Part shown: one piece after another, positions 36,501 through 46,500 of the stretch | Layout: each line of letters begins with the position of its first letter | Numbering within the stretch: position 1 is the stretch's first letter | DNA from: Xestospongia bergquistia | Taxonomy: Eukaryota > Porifera > Demospongiae > Haplosclerida > Petrosiidae | Direction of reading: 5' to 3' | DNA length: 64,000 nucleotides | NCBI GenBank assembly: GCA_963965975.1 | Contig: OZ014420.1 | Location: 1,576,001-1,640,000, forward strand | Made by a program: the position numbers and the translations under genes | The notes under the pieces: model-generated | Databases searched by the model: none | What the model saw: the letters and a program-made list of their open reading frames with translations, nothing else | What the model was told of the DNA's origin: nothing

Positions 36501-39262
36501 CTCTCGTACTATGTTCTTTCTAATGTATGATGCCTCAAGGAGTTTTGAGGAAAAATGGGAGTCTGTACAGACTGTACAAGGAGAGAAAAGGTTTGAAGAA
36601 GAAGTTAGCATTACCACAATTGATCTTCTTCTCAATTGGCTGTCCAATATTCATATTCATCTCACAGATTATGATGAGAAGGGAGCACTCTTAAATTATC
36701 CTCGTGTATTATGCATTGGTACACATGGTGACAAGCTCAAAGCTATGGGTCAAACATATGACCAAAAGATACAAGAAATTGAGTCATATTGCAAAGGAAA
36801 ACCATTTGAAGTTCTTATTGATGGTTTTCATATTGTTGATAATACCACTGCTGGGAGTGGTGAAGGTGAAGATGTCAATTTCTCTAAAGTGCGAAGTGTA
36901 ATACGTGATTTCACCTACAACAAGCTCATTGTCAAAACACCAATTAGCTGGGTACTCTTTTGTAAAGTCATTCAAGCTCTCAAAGAAAATGTCATTACTC
37001 TTGAAGAAGCTCATGCCATTGGTATGGCATGCAAAATACCCAGTAATGTTGTTCCCAAAGTACTTCTTTTTTACCATGACTTAGGAGTACTCTTGTTCTA
37101 CCCTCATATTGCTGGTCTAAAAAATGTCATTACTCTTGAAGAAGCTCATGCCATTGGTATGGCATGCAAAATACCCAGTAATGTTGTTCCCAAAGTACTT
37201 CTTTTTTACCATGACTTAGGAGTACTCTTGTTCTACCCTCATATTGCTGGTCTAAAAAATGTAGTCATTCTCAGTCCCAGATGGTTTGTGGATGCTCTTG
37301 GGAAGGTGTTAACACTAAAAGGAAGAGAAGACCATAAAACCCGACTTATGTGGGATCTATTACATAACAAAGGAATCCTTGTCCAACCACTCTATGTAGC
37401 TGCCTGGAGAGAAGTCGAAGGCCTTGATCCAGAGTCATTGATTAATTTATTGGTTTGCTTTCGCCTTGCTGCTGAAGTGAAGACAGATCAATTTTATGAT
37501 CCCAGTGTAAAGCAATACTTCTTACCTTTAGTATTGCCTTCAGTCAATGGAGCATCAACTTCATCAGGTTACCTTCAAAGAGCTACTCCTTTGCATCTCA
37601 CATTTAGAACTGAGTTTGTACCACCAGGTTTTTTTACTCGTTTTATTACAACAATTGCAGATTCCCAGTTATGTGAGATCAACTTCAATAAAGGTGTATT
37701 TCGTAACCAAGTAAAAATTAAATTTGGAGACCCTCTAATTGATCAAGTAATTTTAAATGAGCTACCTCATGCTATTCAAGTTGATGTTATTCGATATGCA
37801 CCTGAAAGTAATAGTCTTAGCAAGTTTTCTCATGTCTGCCAAAAGTTGCATAGCTTCCTTGTAAAGGTTGCTAAAGATGTGGATGCATGTCTATTTGGCA
37901 GTCTGGGAATGGAAGATGATGATAATGAGTCTGAGTCTGGCAAAGTATTTAAAAAAATTCGATTTGTATGTACTGCTCAGGAGTGTCAGTCTACTGCAGG
38001 CACTCATTATTTGAATCATGTGAAAGGTCAAAGCATTGATCTAAATATCTACTGTGAAAGAAGTGATGTGTATCGTGAAGTTTTACCTGAAGAAGGCTAT
38101 TGGTTTTCTGAGAAGAGACTAACATCAACAGTATGTGTATTTGTAAATAAATGTTGCTATATCATTCATATAATTACAGCAAACCAAGACATTGCAGCAA
38201 AAAGAGATGTTACTTATTAGTCAAAAGATTCCGAGCCCAGAGAAGCTAACTGAGCTTGCTGCACACTTGGAATTGACATCAAACCTCAACAGCATTTTGC
38301 GAGACCCTCCTAAAAGTAAACTAGCTGGCTTCAATCTATTGTATGAGTGGGTAAAACATAAAGGTGGAACACGTGATGAACTAGTGGAGACTTTAAGAGA
38401 TATAGATCTACCTCAACTTGCTGACATGTGAGGCAAAATTAATTCTTCTTGTATACAATTATTTTATGTTTTAGGGTAGAAGAAGCTGAATACGATCCTG
38501 AGAATGTGAAAAGCAAACAAAAGTCAAAACAGGTAAGCATTTAAAGTTACGCTGAACTCTGCTTTTATTCTACTTACATTATATAGAGTCAAAGAACCTC
38601 ATCAACAAATCCTATTGATACTTCACAGCCAGCTGAGTCACACTCTTCAGAACATGAGTTTCAAATAAATCAACAGTAAGAAAGTGTGTAATAATAAATT
38701 TAAGAGCATCTCTCTGTGTCCCCAGGTCAAGTACACCAAATACTGGAAGTCTTCCTGATGTATCAGTAAACAACATAGAAAATCAGGTTAGTAATAGTAA
38801 AGAAACCCCAAATGATAATAGTAATATTTATATATTAAAAAAGGCTTTAATATCCGCTGTCAGATTCCAACCAAATTTACCCCAAACTCCACCCACAATA
38901 ACTCATCTGACACCAGCTGTGGCTCTGATATCTGATGATGATCTTTTACGATGTAGCCGACATATTCGTAGAAATGTCTCCACTCTGGCTGGTCCTTTGG
39001 GCATCTCTATTGCAAGTCTTCAGGAAATTAAACACAACTATAAAGATGTGGAGACACAAGCTTACTGGGTAATGAAGAAGTGGCAGGAAGGTCACCCGAA
39101 TACAGGTCATCAAGATCTTTATAACAAGCTGAAAATTTTAGGATTTGGCAAAGCTGCTGAGAGGTATAATTGTTTTTATATACAAAATGTATTATTATTT
39201 CTTTCATTAGTTTGATAAATCCGGAGATGCTACCACCAAGTACAATTTGCTGTGTTATATGA
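24462..39262 (+). CDS. Gene 2: Roc-COR GTPase with two death-fold domains and a microexon array
   Basis: Model: 24462-24503, microexons 24701-33127, 35555-35579, 35945-38130, 38180-38427, 38475-38532, 38587-38675, 38726-39163, 39211-39262 (TGA). Without microexons this totals 3138 nt, 1045 residues, in one frame; all 41 intact microexons would add 41. Domain order is as in gene 1. It is longer for two reasons: an exact 135-bp tandem duplication in COR and an extra exon in the Ser/Thr/Pro-rich linker between the death-fold domains. The P-loop is GAAGVGKS. The array is the largest of the four and is broken by insertions near 25630-26400, 26780-27700 and 31140-32100. Role inferred as intracellular signalling, as for gene 1. 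Confidence 0.8.
24690..25640 (+). repeat. Gene 2 microexon array, block A (6 intact units)
   Basis: Candidate 3-nt exons with AG before and GTAAG after: CAA 24701, CGA 24831, CAT 24963, TCA 25226, TTT 25363, GAA 25493. Two units have lost a donor: GGA 25098 followed by ATAAGT, and ATT 25623 followed by TTAAGT. Units are diverged from each other but keep acceptor, triplet and donor. Confidence 0.75.
25640..27700. repeat. Duplicated insertion interrupting the gene 2 array
   Basis: The stretch about 25640-26400 is repeated at about 26790-27700, including GGTGTATAAACACATTG and a block around CATGCTGACCAATCAGATTG; the second copy has an added piece near 26965-27130. Between them are two intact microexon units: CAA 26523 (donor GTACGT) and TCG 26654. 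A decayed unit lies near 26784. Because each copy follows a decayed unit with a similar broken donor, a whole array segment was probably duplicated. Confidence 0.65.
27800..31140 (+). repeat. Gene 2 microexon array, block C (25 intact units)
   Basis: Period 122-151 bp. Codons by first base: CGA 27826; CCT 27951; TCT 28208, 28341; CAT 28474, 29118, 29508, 29902, 30187, 30846; TTG 28605, 29251, 29768, 30036, 30450, 30979; TCA 28733, 30322, 30588, 31117; CCG 28861; CTG 28983; TCG 29384, 29639, 30716. His, Leu and Ser dominate. Weaker donors: 27826 (GTATGT), 28983 (GTGAGT), 29384 (GTTAGT), 29639 (GTAAAT). The unit at 28078 (CAT) has AA instead of AG and is probably dead. Most units share a subtype block with TGTCAACCTACCATG upstream of the acceptor. 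Confidence 0.82.
31277..31548. mobile_element. Long inverted-repeat (hairpin) element in the gene 2 array
   Basis: Left arm 31277-31373 and right arm 31458-31548 are reverse complements with few mismatches, sharing ACAAAGAATGCAAACAAGAT. No coding capacity is seen. It is probably a MITE that separates blocks C and D of the array. Confidence 0.7.
32200..33140 (+). repeat. Gene 2 microexon array, block D (8 intact units)
   Basis: Codons: CCT 32221, CGA 32354, CAA 32483 (donor GTGAGT), CCT 32617, GAA 32747, CAA 32862, CTT 32993, CAT 33125. These units resemble block A more than block C, which suggests that C expanded later inside an older array. Confidence 0.78.
33141..35554 (+). other. Intron of gene 2 between array and linker exon
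   Basis: Homologous to 15951-18055 of gene 1. It includes the shared block at about 33286, the Ty3-like remnant, and the sequence before the linker exon. No host coding is seen. Confidence 0.65.
33900..35000 (+). mobile_element. Decayed Ty3/gypsy-like remnant (copy in gene 2)
   Basis: Better preserved than its partner at 16590. A zinc-knuckle-like patch lies at about 34030-34110. A protease-like frame from 34213 reads VLMEIDIGSAVTMMSSKTF (DIGS in place of DTGS). LLGRYWLGI is near 34515, and an integrase piece (APFHPATIGIVERLVQSF) near 34625. Polymerase is missing. Confidence 0.65.
35555..35579 (+). CDS. Gene 2 linker exon (25 nt)
   Basis: Encodes AKKVSTVE plus one base between TTTTATAG and GTAAGG; phase and length as in the other paralogues. 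Confidence 0.8.
35945..38130 (+). CDS. Gene 2 Roc-COR exon with an internal duplication
   Basis: A 2186-nt exon, phase-joined to the linker exon and ending ACA before GTATGT. Roc motifs are GAAGVGKS, DCGGQ and THGDK. Within COR, 135 bp (36991-37125) are repeated without a visible change at 37126-37260. This adds 45 residues that include a second copy of FYHDLGVLLFYPHI. Genes 1, 3 and 4 have one copy. The frame is kept, so the protein could still be made, but the COR fold would be altered. An assembly artefact is possible. Confidence 0.9.
36991..37260 (+). repeat. Exact 135-bp tandem duplication in the COR coding region of gene 2
   Basis: Two adjacent 135-bp copies, each starting GTCATTACTCTTGAAGAAGC and ending GGTCTAAAAAAT; I see no difference between them. 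In-frame (45 codons). Confidence 0.9.
38180..39262 (+). CDS. Gene 2 C-terminal exons: two death-fold domains
   Basis: Exons 38180-38427, 38475-38532, 38587-38675, 38726-39163 and 39211-39262. The first death-fold domain reads LTELAAHLELTSNLNSILRD through LLYEWVKHKGG. The second reads LLRCSRHIRRNVSTLAGPLG through AYWVMKKWQEG. Exon 38587-38675 has no counterpart in genes 1 and 3. The exon 38726-39163 reads straight through a possible donor (CAG then GTTAGT at 38787) in one open frame; the nearby acceptor CTGTCAG would shift the frame, so the unspliced form is preferred. Confidence 0.75.
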
Positions 39263-41330
39263 TTGAAAATACTTTCTGTTGAAAAAAATAATCTCTTCTA
39301 AAATATATATTTGTTAAGTTTGTTAAATTATTACTATATAGTTGTAATTCATTTTATTATTTTTACGTTGTTATAGACTACAAATTAAGTTTGATTTTGT
39401 AATGATTTGGAGAACTATACCATGATAATATCTTAATAATTAATGATAATTATGGATTATGATAGTACTTAACAGTTAATCTGCTGATTTATATAGAGTA
39501 GTCATAGGTTGAATTTGATCATCTTTTTTGATTCAGTAATAGGAATGGCAATGATATGTTGTTAGTATGTAACTAAGATTAGATAGATGGATAGATAGGT
39601 GGATAGGTGGATAAATAGATAGATGATAGATAGATGGATAGATGGATAGATAGATATATGATTGATAGATGGATAGATGGATAGATAGATAGATGGATGA
39701 ATAGATAGATACATTAATAATATCTATTAAAGTAGTCTGAAGTCAAACTTAACAAAATATTAAATTAACACAACAAAAGGCTTATCATGTGCTTGTCACT
39801 ATAATATTTTAGTAATGTAGTAATATGAACTGTATGTATGAACTAAATGTCTTGCTTTAGAAGTAAGTACTTATGGTGGCTTCATTACTGCTTACATGCT
39901 TAAAAGGAAAAGCTTATCATTCCAGTTATTTTTAATGACCATACACTAAACCTAATTATGATGATATGGTGTCTATGTTCAATCATTATCAAATGCAGCA
40001 GTTATTAATTATATACCTCTCTCCTCGAATTTATGTGTATGTTAGACTAGAATATTTGAAGCTTAAAATGGACTCAGGAAAGAAATAACTGGTAAGTCAC
40101 TTTATAGATGCTGCCTTTGTGTTAGTACTATGTGACTGATTGTTTGCATACTTTTCTCCTTTTTTTCAAATAATCATTTGGAAATTGATTTCTTTGTGTA
40201 TTGGATTTTGAATCAACCACACTAGCTAACATTAGATCCTGCTTGATTAGAACCATTAATTGTCACCACCATACCTCTTGCATGTGCAATGAAGCAAAGG
40301 CCATATAATAGAGAACCCAATTCTTGCATGTAGACTTCCAACTCAATTACAGATAACTTTATCAGTTGTTGTATGCACTTGAGGGGATGACAGATACATA
40401 TAATTACAACAATCCAGTCATATGCTATTCTATTTGAACAAAATGTCAATACAGTCATAGTAGTTTTATGAGCTAATTACAAATTACTGTACACATTATA
40501 TGGTGTATACCCTATATGTGTAGCTACTGTCACTCTGGATTGTTATTTAATTTGGCCAAAGGAATGGCTCTAATGTGTCAGTATAAATCTAATTAACATA
40601 ACATATACTCTAATTACAGCATGTGAAAAAATTATTTGCAAAAATGAGATCATTGGAAATGTGTTGGAAAATATTAAAACCACAAAACTACAAAAGACTT
40701 TGTAAAATAACTTTGTGAGAGTGCATCTTTAATAATTGAAGTTCTCACTGATATGAGCTAGGAGCTGGTTATATAAGAGTAACACTAAAATAATTCAAAG
40801 GAATCAAAATTCATAAAAGAGTGCTACAGAGCTAAAGTTAAGCTAAAATATAAACTCCAGAAGTAAGACAGATTGAATAGGATGACATACTAAATTGTAA
40901 TCTATGTAATATACTAAACGTTTTACCATCTAGACTGGATCCAGCGACATTTAATTTCATAGTTGCTGGAAAATTTTGTTATTAGCATTAAGAGCTAAAT
41001 TGTTGCTACAGAGACTCAATTGTTTGAGAAGTTAAACTTTATTTAGCAATTGCATGCATACCAGGCAGCGAGGGTGCACACGTTTATACAATAACACAGC
41101 TGTTACATGATACACATGCAGGCTGAATACCATAATTCTCAGCACATAATGTACAATCTAATGATCAAATCAGAACATTCTGTAAATTTGCGTGCTTCTT
41201 ATAGATGATATCTAGCAGCTGCTACATTAACAAGGATTTTAAAATAGTTCGCCAACTTTGGTCATTTTAATAGGCTTCATCAAATTTGTTCTAGTTGATG
41301 CCGTAATGTAGATTAGTTATTTATTTATTA
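39263..41330. other. Gene 2 3' flank and intergenic gap
   Basis: AT-rich, with a GATA/GGATA simple repeat at 39581-39710. I see no gene and no clear mobile-element coding. Confidence 0.6.
39581..39710. repeat. GATA/GGATA microsatellite
   Basis: Imperfect 4-bp repeats GATA, GATG and GGATA. Confidence 0.9.
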
Positions 41331-41371
41331 AATTTAGTAGTGCACGTGACTTTGCAGCTATCTTCGTCGTC
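41325..41371 (+). promoter_or_regulatory. Probable core promoter and start region of gene 3
   Basis: TATCTTCGTCGTC at 41359-41371 lies 78 bp before the first-exon donor. The gene 4 equivalent TATCTTCATCGTC (from 54182) lies 79 bp before its donor. An AT-rich TATA-like stretch precedes each by about 30 bp. The matched spacing suggests a conserved initiator, so transcription probably starts here. Confidence 0.45.
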
Positions 41372-41437
41372 AAGAAGCTCTAGCTGCTAGCCAGACTCTG
41401 TTTACTAGTTGCGAGTTCTTTTGATATTCCATAGTTG
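41360..41437 (+). other. First (untranslated) exon of gene 3
   Basis: Ends TTCCATAGTTG before GTAAGT. The 5' limit is set from the conserved initiator-like motif and is approximate. Confidence 0.5.
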
Positions 41438-43484
41438 GTAAGTTAAATGTTATTGCAGCATGATTCCTAAATATAAATTATGAAGTATATTACAGTTATC
41501 ATAATTATAAAAATAAAGTATCCAAAAATAATTAAACATGTTGACTACGCAATGACTTAAGTGACCAATCAAATTATTCCATTTATAGTTCAGGTCTTTT
41601 ACATCTCCTGGAGAGACGTATAAGATCTTATACAAGTTATAATATAGTAGCCAGTTTAGAAATGCTTTTATATAGTCAATCTAAATATATTAAAATAAAC
41701 ATTATATGTACAAATTTTAAATAATGGTCAATAATAAAAAAGGTCTGCAATATCAAGAGTCAGACAAGCAAATACTGGAATGTAAATACTTTCTACTGAG
41801 CTTATATACCATCATTGAGTTTGTGTATAAGTCTCTATTTAGATCAGACAAAGTAATGACCATCACTACCAAAGTAATGCAATCTCTAGCTAATATTAAT
41901 GAGCTCCTATAGACACATCATTAATTTTTTCTTTTCTTTAAAAGAATCTATCACATGTGTGACAGACAGGATTAAAAAAATAGCCTTAAAGTTTATACAG
42001 GTTTGTATCCCATAAAAAACATAATATAATTATTATATAATATGTTTATATAGTGACATTATTGGTAAGTAATAGACAATAGATGAATAAAGAAATATTA
42101 CGAGTGCAGTTGACATAATCTTTCTAAAATAAATAAGTTATCTGTATTGGTTAATCTAACCTTCAATTAATATTTATAATGTTAAGTACTGAACAGCATA
42201 CTTTAAATGAAAAATCAGTACTATAGTCTATAGCAGATCATACAGATTAAAACTTTAAACTAATTGTCTTAATTTTGCATTAAAGTGTGGCATTCTTACT
42301 GGTACTATAGACACTATAATGTATAGATAATTGAGATAATCAAGAGATCAAGATAATTATATGATTTATATATTAATGGCTTCAGCCCAGATGTCTATGT
42401 CTATTAACTTGCAATTACCGAGACTGAGGTATAGAACCAACTTGTACTATGTTGACTAATCAGTTTGTTTAATTTCAATTGCTATATTAATTAGATACAC
42501 TGCATGTGTTTGATGCATCATTTATTATGTTATTATGTATATTTTCACAAAAAGAAACATGTCATAAGTGACTAGAGAGATAGTCCATTGGAGACAACCG
42601 TTCTTGTATGTAAGATTATATCAGGCTTTCCTCTATATAATTTACATTACATGAAAACTACATTAGTACTGTTTATTATTTGTCTAGTTGGAAGTGATAA
42701 AGTTAATAGATTTAGTGGGTGGGGGTAGTGTCATATTACATAACAAAGCATGCCCTTCCTGCCAGACAAATCTTAACCTGTATAGCAATATTAAAAGGTA
42801 TATAACTTAATGTAATATAAAGATTATACTTTATTATCTAATTATAATGAGGGAGTATACCTTTGTCATATCTTTGGTTTGTTCATGTAATAATTCTACT
42901 AGTGACAGCTATCATAGGATTAGGAAATTAACTTTAATTATTGTAATTATAGTACACTAACTTAATTGATTGAAAGGTAATGTTTATTACATCACTTACA
43001 AGATCATTCTCTACATAAGTAGTAGCAGTTCAAGAATCTCACAGAGCCTAAAATGTAGGTATGCACTCTGTATACCGATATGATACCCCTTTCTATAGCT
43101 GGTACTATTTATATAGAATTGTAATGAAAGCATTATGTTAAAAGGCATCCCTTTATCCTATTTGGTGGTATCTGCTTTCTTCTAACATGACCACTTCACT
43201 GTCCCAAAAAACACTTCTGAGTCTGTGGGAATGTTTTTGTAAACAATTATTAGCCAACAAAGGGTTAGATAATTGATTAAATTTTTCAACTATTTCAAAT
43301 TCAAAGAAATATACTATGACTATAGTTCTTGCATTTAGAGGCACCTTAACGTATGTCAAATCCTAGTCTTTAATATTAGGATAGCTGTAATAGCTCAATG
43401 CCTCAAAAGTACCATGTATTATATAAAAATTTTAAGTAATCTTTTCAAATATAATCTTGTTTTACTAATGTTTTATTTTTTTAG
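41438..43484 (+). other. Intron 1 of gene 3
   Basis: No supported gene. A block near 42850-42960 resembles the 95-bp repeats of the gene 4 intron. A short minus-strand open stretch at 43153-43359 has no recognisable family. Confidence 0.5.
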
Positions 43485-43529
43485 AATAAGAGTATAATTA
43501 TGACTTACAGACAAGACCATGATCATATT
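43485..43529 (+). CDS. Gene 3 start exon (10 codons)
   Basis: After TTTTTTAG comes AATAAGAGTATAATT, then ATG at 43500, encoding MTYRQDHDHI to the donor GTGAGT, phase 0. Nearly the same exon is found in gene 4. Confidence 0.72.
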
Positions 43530-46500
43530 GTGAGTATATTGTAATTAAATTGTGAGCTTATTTGATGAAATAATCACTTTATAGTTAATTAATCATAATA
43601 AAACTATTATAGTACATATAATCACCATTTATATAAATCATATCAAGCACAAAGTACATGTATAATAAGTACTCATGTTTGATGTATGACATAATTTTCA
43701 AAGTGATTGGCAAAAGGAGACTACTTACTGAGCTTTTGTTTAGTATAATTGGCCTGTTCTGAAATTGTTTGAGTGAAATGGCATGGTAGGTTGTGTTTTG
43801 GTCCTATATAACAATTATCTCATACAGAACTTCATTTTAACAAAAACCATAGCTATTTTTATTAACCCATGCCACTCTTAGCATGAGTGAGAGTTACATT
43901 ACTTGTTCTGTGTATGCTTGTGTATGTCCGTCTGCTAAAAGGCAGCCAAAGAATAGTGTTTGAAAAGTGGGGAAGACCTTTGAAGCCAAGATCGAAGAGT
44001 CGATTGCTCTGATACCTACTGTGTATTACCTACAAATTGATGTGGGAATTTTCATACTGCTAATCTTTCAGGAAACCTCTTCCTAAAACAATATCAGTTG
44101 TTAGAGAGCCAACAACTGATTCTCAATGATAGATACAAGTGTGGCATTCCTGGTCCTAAAGATTGCTACTTGACTGGGTGCAACTTGAGGATGACTCAAT
44201 TGAGCCAAGTACTGATTTATAGCACGTTCCCCAGCTTCATCTGGTACTCAGGGTGTGCTTTTCATTAATCAAGACTAGCCTAGTACTATAAGTTCACTAA
44301 TCAACTAGTGCTAAATTATAGAAAGTGAAGTAGCTTTTGAGTTCTTTTATTTGAGATTAAATTTTGAACAGCTCCATTGCTTCTGTTAAATCTCCAGTCT
44401 TTAAACTTAGCAGTCTCTTACTGCAGTAGTAGTACTATCAAATAATTTTAGGATGATTTTTACAAATTTGATTTGATGTAACTAAGTACTTTAGACTCCA
44501 TTCCTTAGTTACTAGCATGAAGGAAGACATAACACATGATATGATAGATATGGTCTATTATAGAAGACATCTATGAATATCAATAAAGAATAAAGTGAAT
44601 TTGTTATTTAGCATTTTGTTATCTGTTGCATCTAAAACATGATTATTAACTGTCTATTGTGTGTCCATTCTGTATGAGTTGTTGTCATTTTTGTTTTTCG
44701 CTTTTCTTTACAGTGAGTATTATGTGTTGTTTAATTGTTTAATATCCAATATTAATCATTGTTATTTTTTCTCTTTTCTCTACTATGATCATGTTGTAAT
44801 GACAACCTACTATGATAATACTGATTTTATATATTCAGCCTGTAAGTATGAACACAACACACATTAGTATTATGAATTGTTGAAGTATGTGCTCTTCATA
44901 AATCATTGTTTTCTTTCTTTTCTATACTATGATAATACTATGATGATGATAACATATACTCTATTTTACTTGTTCAGCGAGTAAGTATGAACATACTCAT
45001 TAATTGTCATTGTTTTTTTCCTTTTCTTTATTATGATGATAACCTACACTATATTCTACTTATTTAGCGAGTAAGTATAAACACACATTAATATAATGTA
45101 TTGTTTAACTGTGTATGCATTATTTATCTTTCTTTTGTCTTTTATGATCATTCTGTGATTATAATTTATACTTACATATTAAGGCAGTAAGTAAAGCACA
45201 CATTAGTATTATGCATTGTTTATTATTGTATTTATTTTCTCTTCTATGATCATTCTATAATGATAACTTATATTTCACTTATTTAGTCAGTAAGTATATA
45301 AACCACACATTAGTATTTTTTAATTTTTTTAATTGTACATCAACTATGAATTGTTTTTCTCTTTTTATCCACCCTGATCATGTTATGATGATATCCTACA
45401 CTGATCCCACTTATTCAGTCGGTAAGTATAAATACACATAAGTATTATGTTTGTATCTATTATAAATCTTTGTTTTCTTTCCTCTCTATTATGATCATTC
45501 TATAATGATAACCTACAATATATCCTACATATTTAGGATGTAAGTATAAACATGCATTAATAATTTTATATGCATTATCATTTATTGTTTTCTATCTTAT
45601 TTTTCTACTATGATCATACTATATGATGCCAATCTATACTATAATATACTTATTTAGCGAGTAAGTATGAATACATATTAACATTTTATTGTTTAATTAC
45701 ATAACCATTGTTTTTCTTTCTCTTTTCCCTTCTATGATCATATTGTGATGACAAAATACACTATATGTTTTACTTAATCAGCGAGTAAGTTTAGTATAAA
45801 TTAAATTAATATTTTGTATTTATTTAATTGCATATGAATTATAATTCATTGTTTTTCTTTCTATGTTCACATTATGATGACATCCTACAATATATGCATT
45901 CCACTTATTTAGATTGTAAGTACAAACACATAAATATTATTATTATGTAGTGTTAAATTTTGTATATAATTAATCACTGTTTTCCCTTGTTTTCTACTTG
46001 ATTATATTCTGATCCCACTCTACACTGTATCCCACTTATTTAGTTTGTAAGTATGGACACACATTAGTATTATGTGTTGTTTAATTGTGTATATATTATT
46101 AATCATTATTTTTCTCTCTTTTATCTACTATGATTGTGTACCATGATAATAAACTACATTCTATTGTACTTATTTAGCGAGTAAGTTTGAACACATATTA
46201 GTATTATTTATTGTTCAATTTTGTACCCAATATTGATTGTTTTCTTTTTTTCTCAATTTGATTACATGATGATGCGGTACATACTGTATCCCACTTATTC
46301 AGCCTGTGAGTATTAACACACACACTAATATATATTATATATTGTTTTGATTATGTACCTGTTATTTATTCATTGTTTTTCCGTTTATTCTTTCTACTGT
46401 GATCTATTATGACAATACTTTATATTGTATCCCACTTATTCAGTCTGTAAGTATGAACACACACTAGTAAATATTTTGTATTGATTTGATAGTGTATCTT

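Noticed and set aside
38787..38897. Intron with donor GTTAGT at 38787 and acceptor CTGTCAG at 38877
   Set aside because: Splicing there would shift the frame before the death domain and reach a stop, whereas reading through stays open and matches the paralogues.
43153..43359. Minus-strand open frame of 68 codons in intron 1 of gene 3
   Set aside because: It reads like a protein-coding fragment, perhaps from a mobile element, but no domain can be recognised and neither end is supported.
44714..44716. A triplet TGA between CTTTACAG and GTATTA in the gene 3 intron, which would be a stop-coding microexon
   Set aside because: The donor would be GTATTA, and the sequence that follows matches the region normally about 15 nt after a donor (AGTATTATG). 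A deletion has fused the acceptor to intron sequence, so this is a decayed unit. If RNA shows it is used, the no-stop observation would need revising.
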